This document shows positions 53,848-62,501 of a stretch of 64,000 bases of DNA, piece by piece (position 1 is the first letter of the stretch; every line of letters starts with the position of its first letter). The notes under the pieces were generated by a model. The model was not told the origin of the DNA. It made no database searches and saw only the letters and a program-made list of their open reading frames with translations. Source of the stretch: Leptospiraceae bacterium (lineage in GTDB: Bacteria; Spirochaetota; Leptospiria; Leptospirales; Leptonemataceae); assembly GCA_025059995.1 (NCBI GenBank), contig JANXCF010000002.1:1-64000 (forward strand), written 5' to 3'. Position numbers and translations under genes: made by a program.

Positions 53848-55164
53848 TCAAGCTTTGCCTAATACTTTGTAATAAGGAACCAATTCCAGTTTTCCTTTGA
53901 ATTTTCTTGGGGGTTTGGCTTCAAAACGAAAAAGCTCACGAGTTAAAAGATAGGTAGTTTCATCACATACAATACCATCGGAAACCTGCATCAGTCTTGC
54001 TGCAAAATTCACACTTGTGCCATGCATGGTGTACTCACTTCGGATTTCATTCCCAACAGTTCCACAGAAAACTTTTCCTGTAGCAATTCCCATTTTGCTT
54101 TCATATCCAATTGCATTTAGCTTTTCTTGAATTAAAAGAGATGCCAGGATGGCACGTTCAGGATCATTTGGATGTATCAGAGGAGGAAGTCCAAATGCCG
54201 TCAAGAGAATGACTCCTTTATCATCCACTCCAAAGCGATTAATACTTCCTTCTTGATCGTAGATACAGTATTGAATGGTTTTCATGATTTCTTGCACTTT
54301 GTCGATTTTCGAAAGAACCTTCATTCGATTGCTACCAACCCGAATAAACAAGATCGTTACATTCAAAAAATCGGTATGCCATGAATCAAAACCATCTTCA
54401 ATTCTCGTTATGATAGCTCTTGGAACATAGTTTCGCATGATGGGAAGAGCTTTATCTGAAAGGTTATATTCGTGAAAAGGATTCTGACTGAGAATTTTTA
54501 ACCTTTTTTCTAAAATAGGAACATTGAGCTTAAATTTGTTTTCAACTCTGAAGCCATATTGATATTCTTCAAGTAACTTCCATGCTCTTTTTGATAAAAC
54601 TACCTCTCCTGGTTTTGCCAGTTTTTGGGCTTTTGCGGCTGATGCTAAAGCTTCACCTGTAATAACAAATTCCCATCGATCAAAAGCTCCTCCAACGTGC
54701 ATTGCATTGATTTTTCCCGCGGAAATTCCTACTCTAACAGAAAGAAAGATTCCCTCTTCAACAGGAAAATGAAACAACCTTTTTTGAATTTCGATTCCAC
54801 ACAAAGTAGCCGTATAAACTGCTTCAGCAAGTTTTTTGGGATCGCCATTTTCTACTTTCCAAACAACGAATAAAGAATCACCTGCAAATTTGACAATATC
54901 GCCATCTGCATTTATGACCACTCGAATCAACTGTTCAAAATACCTTGATAAAATATTCGCAATCAATTCCAACCCTTTTTCGTAATGAGAAACTACTTTT
55001 TCGGTAAGGGTGCTGAATTCTACGATATCTAAAAACATGAAAGCACATTGATAGCTTTCTGAGAATGAATTTTTTATTGGGTTTGTATCTTTTTCTAAGC
55101 GTTCTAAGATCAAACGAGGAATGTATTTTATAAGTTCCTGGACAATTCTTGCAGAGTCTTTCAT
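53848..55164 (-). CDS. Tandem class III adenylyl cyclase, soluble-AC-like, with complementary catalytic halves
   Basis: Two cyclase homology domains lie at about residues 36-205 and 262-430. The first has both metal Asps (D46 in FLDIVEF, D96 in KFAGDSLF) but lacks the transition-state residues: at the NxxxR position it has A174 and K178. The second has the opposite set: the metal Asp position is R275, but K316 in DDKGVILLTAFG and N386/R390 in VNFAAR are present. The protein must therefore fold into one active site from the two halves, as in mammalian soluble adenylyl cyclase. No membrane segment or sensor domain is seen. It overlaps truD by four bases. Confidence 0.88.
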   Translation of the reverse strand: MKDSARIVQELIKYIPRLILERLEKDTNPIKNSFSESYQCAFMFLDIVEFSTLTEKVVSHYEKGLELIANILSRYFEQLIRVVINADGDIVKFAGDSLFVVWKVENGDPKKLAEAVYTATLCGIEIQKRLFHFPVEEGIFLSVRVGISAGKINAMHVGGAFDRWEFVITGEALASAAKAQKLAKPGEVVLSKRAWKLLEEYQYGFRVENKFKLNVPILEKRLKILSQNPFHEYNLSDKALPIMRNYVPRAIITRIEDGFDSWHTDFLNVTILFIRVGSNRMKVLSKIDKVQEIMKTIQYCIYDQEGSINRFGVDDKGVILLTAFGLPPLIHPNDPERAILASLLIQEKLNAIGYESKMGIATGKVFCGTVGNEIRSEYTMHGTSVNFAARLMQVSDGIVCDETTYLLTRELFRFEAKPPRKFKGKLELVPYYKVLGKA

Positions 55165-56369
55165 TGTTTCGTTCTCAATAGTAACCTTTTCAAAACCATC
55201 GTAGCATATACCCCTGAATCTAAGAAAAACTTCAATACCAACTTCTTTTTATTTTTATAAATTTCGTCATTTTGGATAGATAAAATTTCCCAGTTTTGGG
55301 GTTTTATATAAATTTTTCTTTTTTTTAGTGCAAAATATTGGTCGTTGAGTTTTCTTTTCCAATCCCACTTTACGAAATGAGAATTGAAGTATCTATGTTC
55401 CATTTCGTTCAGCACTAAGTCAAAATGATTTTTATATGTTTTATCTTCTAAATAATGAGGGTGTATCAGAGGAAAATGAGTGAACTCAAGAGAGGGTAGT
55501 TTTGGAACGAAGAGGAGATCCCCCATTTTCGTTTTCATATATACTTGTTCGTTTTTTGGTAGTTTTTCTTTCAATAATAAGCTGATGGTTTGATTCCAAA
55601 CATAAGCTTGAAAAATCGAATATTGAAGCTCTAATTCTTTCTTGGGTAGAAAAGAAAAACACCTTTCGAATTTGGAAGGATGTTTTGATAGAAATTCAAA
55701 GACATTTTTTTCGGTTGTAGTTTTGGAAATGGCTTTGCATTTTCCCCAATCCCCCCAGTGTTTTCGTATTTGGTATTTCCTGTCTTTTGCTTCTTTTGAC
55801 TCGTGATATAATGTGTTAGTTAAATAGTAATAAAAGAATTTTTCGTCATCTCCTGTTAGAGCGTAAAGTAAGGGTAATCCAAAATCCTTATGAAAGCTAT
55901 GGAATCTTTGGTTGTCATAGTAATTAATAACGCCTTGTTCTTGGATGGCTTGGGCATTTTTTTCTATAATAGGTAGTTCTTTTTCTTGTATATTTCGGAT
56001 TGTAATCAGAAATTCATTGTATAAAATGTCTTTTGCATTGATAGGATTGGGAACCTTGCCGATGAGTTCTAATTCAATCTTTTTTTGGCTTTCTTTGTTC
56101 CATTGCAATGGGGTTTTGGATGTGATGTGTTGATATGTAATTCCATATCGATCCTTTATCCCTGCATATTGGATTTCTTTTAGTTTGAGTTGATTTTGTT
56201 TTGCAATTTTGATGATGGCATCCAAAGTATTCCATTGAGACTTTTTCAAAACATACAAAAAATAGGGGTTTTGAGAGTTTTTCGTAGGTTGAAACCGAAG
56301 GTGTTCTTTTACAAGAAAATCCTCAGGAAGCACCTTGATCTTTCCTGAAAGGAATCCTACGTATTTCAT
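55161..56369 (-). CDS. truD: tRNA pseudouridine synthase TruD
   Basis: TruD makes pseudouridine at tRNA position 13. The catalytic motif IQYAGIKDRYGITYQ (Asp at about residue 73) and the NYYDNQRFHSF segment (usual NYFGxQRFG) are present, and the domain order is standard. The first codon in the longer frame would be TTG; I used the ATG one codon later. It is the first gene of a minus-strand run, divergent from nth. Confidence 0.88.
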   Translation of the reverse strand: MKYVGFLSGKIKVLPEDFLVKEHLRFQPTKNSQNPYFLYVLKKSQWNTLDAIIKIAKQNQLKLKEIQYAGIKDRYGITYQHITSKTPLQWNKESQKKIELELIGKVPNPINAKDILYNEFLITIRNIQEKELPIIEKNAQAIQEQGVINYYDNQRFHSFHKDFGLPLLYALTGDDEKFFYYYLTNTLYHESKEAKDRKYQIRKHWGDWGKCKAISKTTTEKNVFEFLSKHPSKFERCFSFLPKKELELQYSIFQAYVWNQTISLLLKEKLPKNEQVYMKTKMGDLLFVPKLPSLEFTHFPLIHPHYLEDKTYKNHFDLVLNEMEHRYFNSHFVKWDWKRKLNDQYFALKKRKIYIKPQNWEILSIQNDEIYKNKKKLVLKFFLDSGVYATMVLKRLLLRTKQ

Positions 56370-56461
56370 CAAAAAAGTAAAAAAACTTTTTGAAGTTTAT
56401 GACAAGAATTTTTGAGAAATGTTGTGGTTGTAATTTTTCGAAAATCCCGTTTTATGAAATT

Positions 56462-57139
56462 ATGCCCAACAAGATCATTCTATCAGAAAAAGACTACATA
56501 AAGAAAATATACCAAAAACTAAAAAAGCATTTTGGAGATGTTCGAAGTCCTCTAAAATACAAAGAACCCTATCAGTTTTGTATTGCTGTGATTTTATCTG
56601 CTCAATGCACTGATGAACAAGTTAACAAAGTCACAGCCGTTCTTTTTGAGAAATTTCCCACTATTGATAGTCTCGCTCATGCTCAACTTGAAGAAATCGA
56701 AAGAATAATTTATCCTACGGGTTATTACAAAAACAAAGCAAAAAACATCAGAGCTTTTTGCAAGACGTTGATTGAAAAATACAATCGACAGGTCCCAACA
56801 ACAATGGAAGAACTTTTAGCCTTGCCAGGTGTAGGAAGAAAAACCGCCAATGTGATTTTGCAAGAACTCTATCAAATTCCTTCAGGAATCGTAGTAGATA
56901 CCCATGTAAAACGGCTCTCAAGAATCTTAGGACTCACCACCAAGGATCATCCCGAAAAGATTGAAAAAGACTTAATGAACAAACTCCCAAAGAGCTATTG
57001 GATTTCTTTTTCGCTGTATTTGATTTTTTTAGGAAGATCAACTTGCACCTCTCGAAAAAGAAAATGCAGTGAATGTGTTTTGAAAACTATATGCATTTCT
57101 TCGGAGTTTACGAAAGTTTCGATAAAAAGTCCTTCGTGA
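56462..57139 (+). CDS. nth: Endonuclease III
   Basis: Nth removes oxidised pyrimidines from DNA by N-glycosylase/AP lyase action. The helix-hairpin-helix LPGVGRKTANVIL contains the catalytic Lys, VVDTHVKRL contains the catalytic Asp, and the C-terminal 4Fe-4S loop reads C-x6-C-x2-C-x5-C. SAQCTDEQVNK is the substrate pocket start. The internal ATG used gives a normal-length N-terminus; ATG at 56399 or TTG at 56390 in frame would add about 20 residues unlike the family. It is convergent with the hydrolase, overlapping by 32 bases. Confidence 0.94.
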   Translation: MPNKIILSEKDYIKKIYQKLKKHFGDVRSPLKYKEPYQFCIAVILSAQCTDEQVNKVTAVLFEKFPTIDSLAHAQLEEIERIIYPTGYYKNKAKNIRAFCKTLIEKYNRQVPTTMEELLALPGVGRKTANVILQELYQIPSGIVVDTHVKRLSRILGLTTKDHPEKIEKDLMNKLPKSYWISFSLYLIFLGRSTCTSRKRKCSECVLKTICISSEFTKVSIKSPS

Positions 57140-57887
57140 CTTTTAAGAACTCATCGGGATTTGTATAATGAACCCAATGATTTCCTTTGATTTCAATAAT
57201 TTTTGCTTTGGGGAAAACTTTACGAATAGTAGGATAGTCTTCGTATTGAATGTAAAAAGAATCGGTGGCTTTGATAAAGAGACACTCTTTTTCGAAGCGG
57301 TGTTCCAATAGCTCTTGGATGCCCTTTAAATACTGAGCTTTTTCTAAGGGCGGAACATGGATTTTCCATTGGTAGCCAGTGTTTGTTTTTTCTAAGTTCA
57401 TCATCAAGAACTGCCGGATTGCGGAGTTAGGTTGGATATTTGCTAAGAATGCATCGATTTCTTGCCTACTTGAAAATTGAGAAATATCAGTTTTTAAAAC
57501 TTCAAACTCTTTTTGATGAAGGGGAGGATAAACCTTTGGAGCTATGTCTACGACAATGATACTTCTTATGAGTTCAGGGTAAACCAAAGAAAATCCCATT
57601 GCAACGAGTCCCCCCATAGAATGCCCAAGAAGAACTGGCATAGAAATACGATGATTTTCGATAAATTCTTTTAAATCCTCCATCATATCTTTTAAAGTAT
57701 GAGTGGATGACCTGGGAGAGTTTCCATGATTTCTTGCATCAATAGCAAAAACCTCAAATTCTTGAGAAAGTTCTTTCGAAATACTCATCCAGTTTTTGGA
57801 CGAACCAAATAAACCATGTAGAATAACTATCGGCACCGTATGTTTTGAACTCGAAGTCGTTGGATAATGCAAAAAGTGGAGTTCCAT
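57108..57887 (-). CDS. Alpha/beta-fold hydrolase (YbfF/ABHD11-like)
   Basis: The 259-residue protein has an oxyanion-hole segment ILHGLFGSSKNW, AIDARNHGNSPRS (typical of YbfF and ABHD11), the nucleophile elbow GHSMGG with the catalytic Ser near residue 98, and a His in KGNHWVHYTNP near the C-terminus. Such enzymes hydrolyse short-chain acyl esters or acyl-CoA; the substrate is unknown. The 3' end runs 32 bases into the convergent nth gene. Confidence 0.88.
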   Translation of the reverse strand: MELHFLHYPTTSSSKHTVPIVILHGLFGSSKNWMSISKELSQEFEVFAIDARNHGNSPRSSTHTLKDMMEDLKEFIENHRISMPVLLGHSMGGLVAMGFSLVYPELIRSIIVVDIAPKVYPPLHQKEFEVLKTDISQFSSRQEIDAFLANIQPNSAIRQFLMMNLEKTNTGYQWKIHVPPLEKAQYLKGIQELLEHRFEKECLFIKATDSFYIQYEDYPTIRKVFPKAKIIEIKGNHWVHYTNPDEFLKVTKDFLSKLS

Positions 57888-57959
57888 GAAAGCAAAGAAA
57901 GCAAAAATGAAACAAAGTTCAAATTGGCAACGCCTTATTTAAAAAAGTTTTGCTCTTAA

Positions 57960-58499
57960 TTGAAATTAAGTCTCAATATCATTGAAATAAAAAAGAAATC
58001 AGTTTTTTTCATACATTACATCTTGGATGAAAAGAAAAGTTGGTATGAAGAAATCCTAAAGTTTTTTTATTTGATCCGAAATCACTACATCGAGGAAGAA
58101 TTTGAAGTCGATTATCAAGCCAAAAAAGAAAGAGGAAAAATTCAGTTTTATTGGGTGAATAAAAATTTTTATACTTACCAAATCCTATTTGTTTTTTTTA
58201 CTTTGGTTTTTGCAAGCTTTTATTTTTACCAACAATCCCACAAACACAAAAAAGAAATCATCAAGAACTTAAATGAAATCCAGCGACTAAAACTACAACA
58301 AGATGGAGATTATTTTTTGACTTCACTACTTACACGTTCAATTCAAGTGATCGAAATCAATTCAGAGCTCTATGATATTAAGTATTACGTAAAACAAAAG
58401 AAGTCTTTTTTCTACAAGAAAAGACATTACGAAATAGGTGGTGATTATGTTCTGATTAAACCTCTTGTTATTCAACAGAAAAGTTTCATTGCTATTTGA
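57960..58499 (+). CDS. Unknown single-pass membrane protein, possibly frameshifted at its 3' end
   Basis: The 179-residue frame has no ATG start; TTG at the given position is the first usable one. One membrane helix spans about residues 75-95, with charged N-terminal and C-terminal parts. I do not recognise a family. The frame ends abruptly after QQKSFIAI, while the adjacent minus-one frame continues with 26-30 well-formed residues (see next entry). The true protein may be about 205 residues. Confidence 0.55.
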   Translation: MKLSLNIIEIKKKSVFFIHYILDEKKSWYEEILKFFYLIRNHYIEEEFEVDYQAKKERGKIQFYWVNKNFYTYQILFVFFTLVFASFYFYQQSHKHKKEIIKNLNEIQRLKLQQDGDYFLTSLLTRSIQVIEINSELYDIKYYVKQKKSFFYKKRHYEIGGDYVLIKPLVIQQKSFIAI

Positions 58500-58579
58500 A
58501 GCGAGATAAAAAATCCGAAGCCTTACAACTTTTAGAACTTTACGAAAAAAAGAAGCAGAATTTGACTCCCCCCGTTTAG
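58496..58579 (+). other. Open frame that looks like the displaced C-terminus of the preceding membrane protein
   Basis: This 27-codon frame begins with a TTG overlapping the upstream stop (TTGA) and reads KRDKKSEALQLLELYEKKK, a regular charged helix like the rest of the upstream protein. Continuing backwards, the frame stays open past the upstream stop, so a one-base loss near the AAAA run at about 58,480 would join the two. Alternatives are a tiny coupled gene or chance. Confidence 0.35.
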
Positions 58580-58624
58580 AAAAAATAAAAAATAAAATCA
58601 CTAATTGAGATTGATTAAGGCAGA

Positions 58625-58652
58625 TTGAGTAGGATGATCCTACTCAACCTAT
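58625..58652. terminator. Bidirectional-type terminator hairpin between the convergent membrane-protein and feoB genes
   Basis: TTGAGTAGGAT and ATCCTACTCAA form a perfect 11-base inverted repeat around one base (practically a 9-bp stem with a 5-base loop). It is followed on the plus strand by CCTATTTT. It lies a few bases from the feoB stop and could end transcripts from both sides; the T-tract is better on the plus strand. Confidence 0.6.
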
Positions 58653-58653
58653 T

Positions 58654-60930
58654 TTAAAGTAAAAAAGAACCAATTTGATAAACAACCAAAGAGACAAGAT
58701 AAGCCAGAGCTGTCATATACAAGAAAGTAAAAACAGAATACTTCCAAGCTCCTAATTCTTTTTTGATGATGGCTAAGGTGCTCATGCATTGAGCACATAA
58801 GGCAAAAAAGATCATCAAGCTAATGGCAGTGAGGGGCGTATACACAGGAGTTCCATCAGGATGTTTTTCATCAGAGAGTTTAAAACGAAGTGTTTCGGAT
58901 TCCTCATCAGCATCGCCCCCCACGTTGTAAATAATTCCCAGCGTTGCGATGATGACTTCTCGTGCAGGAAAAGAAGCAAGCACACCCACACTTAATTTCC
59001 AATCAAACCCCAAAGGACGGAAAATGGGTTCCACAAACTTCCCCAACCTTCCAATGTAGCTATTACTTAGATGGAAACTTTCTATTTGGTTTTCGATTTC
59101 TTGTTCGAGTTCTGCGATTTTTGCCTGTAACTCTTCATCGTCAGGATTTACTTCACTTTGTTTTTTTAGTTGATTTAGCTCTTGGACCAAGGGTTGGACT
59201 TGTTTTTGTGCTGCTTCTTCATCTCGGGGGAAATACGTCAAAGCCCAAATCACAACAGAAACGTAAAAAATAATGGTTCCTGCTCGAATCAAGAAAGCTT
59301 TTACGGCATCATACACCCGAAAGAAAACATTTCTGAATGATGGGAAGTGATATTCAGGCAATTCCATGATAAAAGGAATAGAAGGGGTTTTTAGAATGCC
59401 TCGACTCAAAATTAAAGAAACTAAGATTGCTAAAATAGGTCCGATACTATACATAATAAATAATGTCAAACCAGCCATCAGAGGACCGTAGTAAGGTTCA
59501 ATAAAAACTCCAATGAAAAGAACATAAACGGGAAGTCGTGCAGAACACGGCATTAGGGGAGAAACTAAAATCGTAGCTGTGCGAACTTTATCATCACTGA
59601 TTACCCTTGTTGCCATGATGCCAGGAATAGAACAAGCAAAACTTGAAATCAAAGGGATAAAAGAACGACCATTCAAACCGGTCCACGAGAGAATCTTATC
59701 CATTAAAAACGAAGCTCTCGCCAGGTAGCCTGTGTCTTCCAAGATAGCAATGAAGAAAAACAAAATGGCTATTTGAGGTATAAATACAACGACAGAACCA
59801 ATGCCAGCGATCACGCCATCATTGATGAAAGACTCCAACATGGGGGGTAAAATTCCCAACTCTGATACTTTCTCCGACAAGAATGCAAAGAATTCTTCGA
59901 TGTAGCCCATTAAAGGTTCAGCCCATGCATAGATGGATTGGAACATGATAGCCATGATGATTACAAAAATTAGCAGACCGAAGATTTTGTGGGTAAAAAT
60001 CGAATCCAAAAACTCTGTTAGAGTTTGTTTTTCGTAGACTTCTCTTTGTAATACGTCCTTTAACAAAAAATCAATGACTTTGTATCTTGTTTGAACCAAT
60101 TGCGAGTTCGAAAAAATATGATAATTTTTTGCTTCTTGTTTGATTTGAGTTATCAATTCTTGAAGTTCCTTTATGAACTGATTTTGTTTTTCTTCTTTGA
60201 GGGAGTTTGAGATTGAGCTTTTCATGTAGCGTAAGAACTCATCAGAATTGTAATAACTCATCGAAACATCGGCAAAGGAAACACTATACGGAATCCCATG
60301 ACTTTGAAAGAATTCTTCTATTTGGTTTTTGGAACGTTCAAAATATTGAGAAAAATTTGTAGGATAAAGTTTTCTTATGTCTATTGAGGGATGTTCTAAT
60401 GCCGATTGGATTGCTTTGGGAAGTTCTCTTTTGAGTTTTTGGATATCTTTTCTTTCTTTTGCGTTGATTCCAATAATGGGGATGGATAGCTTTTTTTGGA
60501 GGAGATCTACATCAATTTTATAACCTTTTTTTTGTGCTACATCCATCATTGTCAGAATTCCCACAACGGGGATTTGTAATTCAAGGACCTGCAAGAGCAA
60601 ATATAGATTTCGTCTTAAGTTCGAAGCATCAATGATATACAATACAACATCGGGTTTTTTGTTGTCTTCCAATGCCTTACCTGATAATACCTCGAAGGCA
60701 ATTCGTTCATCCATCGAAGTAACATGAAGACTATACAACCCAGGTAAATCATAGATTTCTAATGACATTTCTTGAAGTGTTAAAAATCCGACTCGCTTTT
60801 CTACTGTTACGCCTGGGTAGTTTCCCGTTCGTTGTCTTGTACCACACAAAGCATTAAAAACCGTTGTTTTTCCTGTATTTGGATTACCAACTAAAGCGGC
60901 TGTGATCATCTTAGTCATTGTGATTTGCAT
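58654..60930 (-). CDS. feoB: Ferrous iron transporter FeoB
   Basis: FeoB imports Fe(II) across the inner membrane. The 758-residue protein has the N-terminal G-protein domain with GNPNTGKTT (G1, from residue 15), DLPG (G3, from 61) and TMMD (G4, 127-130); the usual Asn of G4 (NMMD) is Thr. Then come the membrane gate domains with the GxxxSFACSIPGIMATR and PCSARLPVY signatures. A coiled-coil insertion of about 50 residues (AQKQVQPLVQELNQLKKQ...) lies near residue 600 before the second gate. GAGGT precedes the ATG at ideal distance, fixing the start inside the feoA end (20-base overlap). Confidence 0.96.
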   Translation of the reverse strand: MQITMTKMITAALVGNPNTGKTTVFNALCGTRQRTGNYPGVTVEKRVGFLTLQEMSLEIYDLPGLYSLHVTSMDERIAFEVLSGKALEDNKKPDVVLYIIDASNLRRNLYLLLQVLELQIPVVGILTMMDVAQKKGYKIDVDLLQKKLSIPIIGINAKERKDIQKLKRELPKAIQSALEHPSIDIRKLYPTNFSQYFERSKNQIEEFFQSHGIPYSVSFADVSMSYYNSDEFLRYMKSSISNSLKEEKQNQFIKELQELITQIKQEAKNYHIFSNSQLVQTRYKVIDFLLKDVLQREVYEKQTLTEFLDSIFTHKIFGLLIFVIIMAIMFQSIYAWAEPLMGYIEEFFAFLSEKVSELGILPPMLESFINDGVIAGIGSVVVFIPQIAILFFFIAILEDTGYLARASFLMDKILSWTGLNGRSFIPLISSFACSIPGIMATRVISDDKVRTATILVSPLMPCSARLPVYVLFIGVFIEPYYGPLMAGLTLFIMYSIGPILAILVSLILSRGILKTPSIPFIMELPEYHFPSFRNVFFRVYDAVKAFLIRAGTIIFYVSVVIWALTYFPRDEEAAQKQVQPLVQELNQLKKQSEVNPDDEELQAKIAELEQEIENQIESFHLSNSYIGRLGKFVEPIFRPLGFDWKLSVGVLASFPAREVIIATLGIIYNVGGDADEESETLRFKLSDEKHPDGTPVYTPLTAISLMIFFALCAQCMSTLAIIKKELGAWKYSVFTFLYMTALAYLVSLVVYQIGSFLL

Positions 60931-61189
60931 ATTCTACCTCAAAATAAGAAACCTCTTTTTTTCTTACACAAAGTTTATATCCCATTACTTCAATTTCGAT
61001 GGGATCTCCTAAAGGAGCTTCTTGAAGGATTTTTACGATTTCGTCTTGAATGAGTCCCATTTCCATTAGTCTGTTGACAATGGGATTTTCTTCTTTGACA
61101 GAAAGTAAGATTAATTCCTCGTGTTTGGGAGCTTTGCTTAACGTGTTTCTAACTTTGTAAATTTTATCGTTTTGATTTTGATTACTCAT
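60911..61189 (-). CDS. feoA: Ferrous iron transport protein FeoA
   Basis: FeoA is a small SH3-like cytoplasmic protein needed for FeoB activity. The 92-residue protein shows VNRLMEMGLIQDEIVKIL, APLGDPIEIEVMGYKLCVRKKE, the standard FeoA pattern, with an N-terminal charged extension. AGGAG lies before the ATG. It is followed by feoB with overlapping coding sequence, so the two are translationally coupled. Confidence 0.93.
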   Translation of the reverse strand: MSNQNQNDKIYKVRNTLSKAPKHEELILLSVKEENPIVNRLMEMGLIQDEIVKILQEAPLGDPIEIEVMGYKLCVRKKEVSYFEVEYANHND

Positions 61190-61221
61190 AATGACTCCTA
61201 CTTAGAATTGTAATTTGTAAG

Positions 61222-61383
61222 TTACACATTGATCAATTTTTTTGATTTCTTTTTCGTTGAATCACATTTTTCACAACCCGTCTCATTTTTGAAGAAAATC
61301 TTATAAAATCTACAAAAGAGAAGGAAAACAGCAGCTACAATAAAAAAAGAAACTATGATCATTTCTACAACTGCAGTTTCCAT
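61222..61383 (-). CDS. FeoB-associated Cys-rich membrane protein (53 residues)
   Basis: Translation of the minus strand gives a 53-residue protein with an N-terminal membrane helix (VVEMIIVSFFIVAAVFLLFC) and a short tail with GCEKC (CxxC) and a run of Lys. This matches the FeoB-associated Cys-rich family (PF12669-type), found next to feoB in many bacteria and thought to help iron handling. Here it lies upstream of feoA, whereas it more often follows feoB. It ends 32 bases before feoA. No strong ribosome-binding site is visible. Confidence 0.75.
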   Translation of the reverse strand: METAVVEMIIVSFFIVAAVFLLFCRFYKIFFKNETGCEKCDSTKKKSKKLINV

Positions 61384-61431
61384 AGGGTGCATACTTTAGT
61401 AAAATATATTTATTTTCATACTCAATCTCGA

Positions 61432-62460
61432 TCAGAAAGCAAAAGTAGTTATAATATTTCCTAAAAATTCTTTATTGACGTTGCTTCCGGCTATGGTCTC
61501 TCCTATAAGAAACGAAATCGAAGCCGTAGGAGCAAAGTTATAAATGATTCCATAATACAAGGTATTAGAGATTTCATAGTAATTATTTTTTATATTCGCA
61601 AAATGAATATGTTCATCAATTACAGTGTCAAGTTTCAAATGGATATGAGGAAGTCCGAGTAATTCGTCGATGTGGGGATTTTGAAACTCAAAATCGGGGT
61701 TTTCTAATTTTTGTAAAAAAGTGAGGGGTCGGATTCTTTCTTCATCCTCTCTGTTGAAAAGGACGCTTCTTATTGTTTTTGTTTGTGCTTGTTCAAAATG
61801 GTATTCTACGGACAATTGAACTTTCCCAATCGTATAACCTAAACCGATTCCAACGTGGGGTCCGTGATACCAACTTGCTTGTTCGAGATATTCTTCTTCA
61901 TAAACTATGATTCTTGATGTTGTAAAGTAATGAAGATCCAAGTCGATAGAAAAATTTTCCCAATCTTTTGTAAAGATCAAGCCGACTTCATACAAAGGCA
62001 CATATTTTTGAACATCAAAAGAAAGCCCAACTTGTGTAGAAGCTTTGAAAGGTCCATCTAAAAAAAGATATTTATACCCTAATTTTATATCATCAACGTA
62101 TGAGTAAAAAAAGTCTTGGGTTCTTTTTTCTGTTTGATTCCCAAAACCAGTTTCGAAGCCAAGCTCAGACTGATTCCCTAAACCATAAGTCAATCTAAAA
62201 GTGAAGTTATTATCGAAAACGGGGTTGTTTACACAAACGAGTCCTGTTTCTCCACATTCTTGTAGTTTTTTCGCTTTCCCATTGCTTTGGAAAATTTCGT
62301 TAGAGCGAAGCCAGTAAAAATTAACGTCAAACTCATATTTTTCAGGCGATAAAACATTAGCTGTTGGAAGAATGAGTTTTGTAGAGGAAATACCACTAAC
62401 ACCCCAAAGCTGTGATGCAATTAGAAAAAAATTTAAAACTAAAATTTTTTGTTTTTTCAT
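61432..62460 (-). CDS. Outer-membrane beta-barrel protein, unknown
   Basis: The start was fixed by GGAGG six bases before ATG, giving a signal peptide (MKKQKILVLNFFLIASQLWG). The mature 320 residues have alternating hydrophobic/aromatic strands with turns, and the protein ends in ITTFAF, with a terminal Phe like many outer-membrane barrel proteins. A pair of Cys lies near residues 70-80 (CGETGLVC). It is the first gene before the Feo unit (48 bases upstream of the Cys-rich gene) and could be part of the same transcript; a role in iron passage is an inference from position only. Confidence 0.7.
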   Translation of the reverse strand: MKKQKILVLNFFLIASQLWGVSGISSTKLILPTANVLSPEKYEFDVNFYWLRSNEIFQSNGKAKKLQECGETGLVCVNNPVFDNNFTFRLTYGLGNQSELGFETGFGNQTEKRTQDFFYSYVDDIKLGYKYLFLDGPFKASTQVGLSFDVQKYVPLYEVGLIFTKDWENFSIDLDLHYFTTSRIIVYEEEYLEQASWYHGPHVGIGLGYTIGKVQLSVEYHFEQAQTKTIRSVLFNREDEERIRPLTFLQKLENPDFEFQNPHIDELLGLPHIHLKLDTVIDEHIHFANIKNNYYEISNTLYYGIIYNFAPTASISFLIGETIAGSNVNKEFLGNIITTFAF

Positions 62461-62501
62461 TTTTTCCTCCAAACTTGATTTCATAGTTTTAAAAATTCAT
62501 T

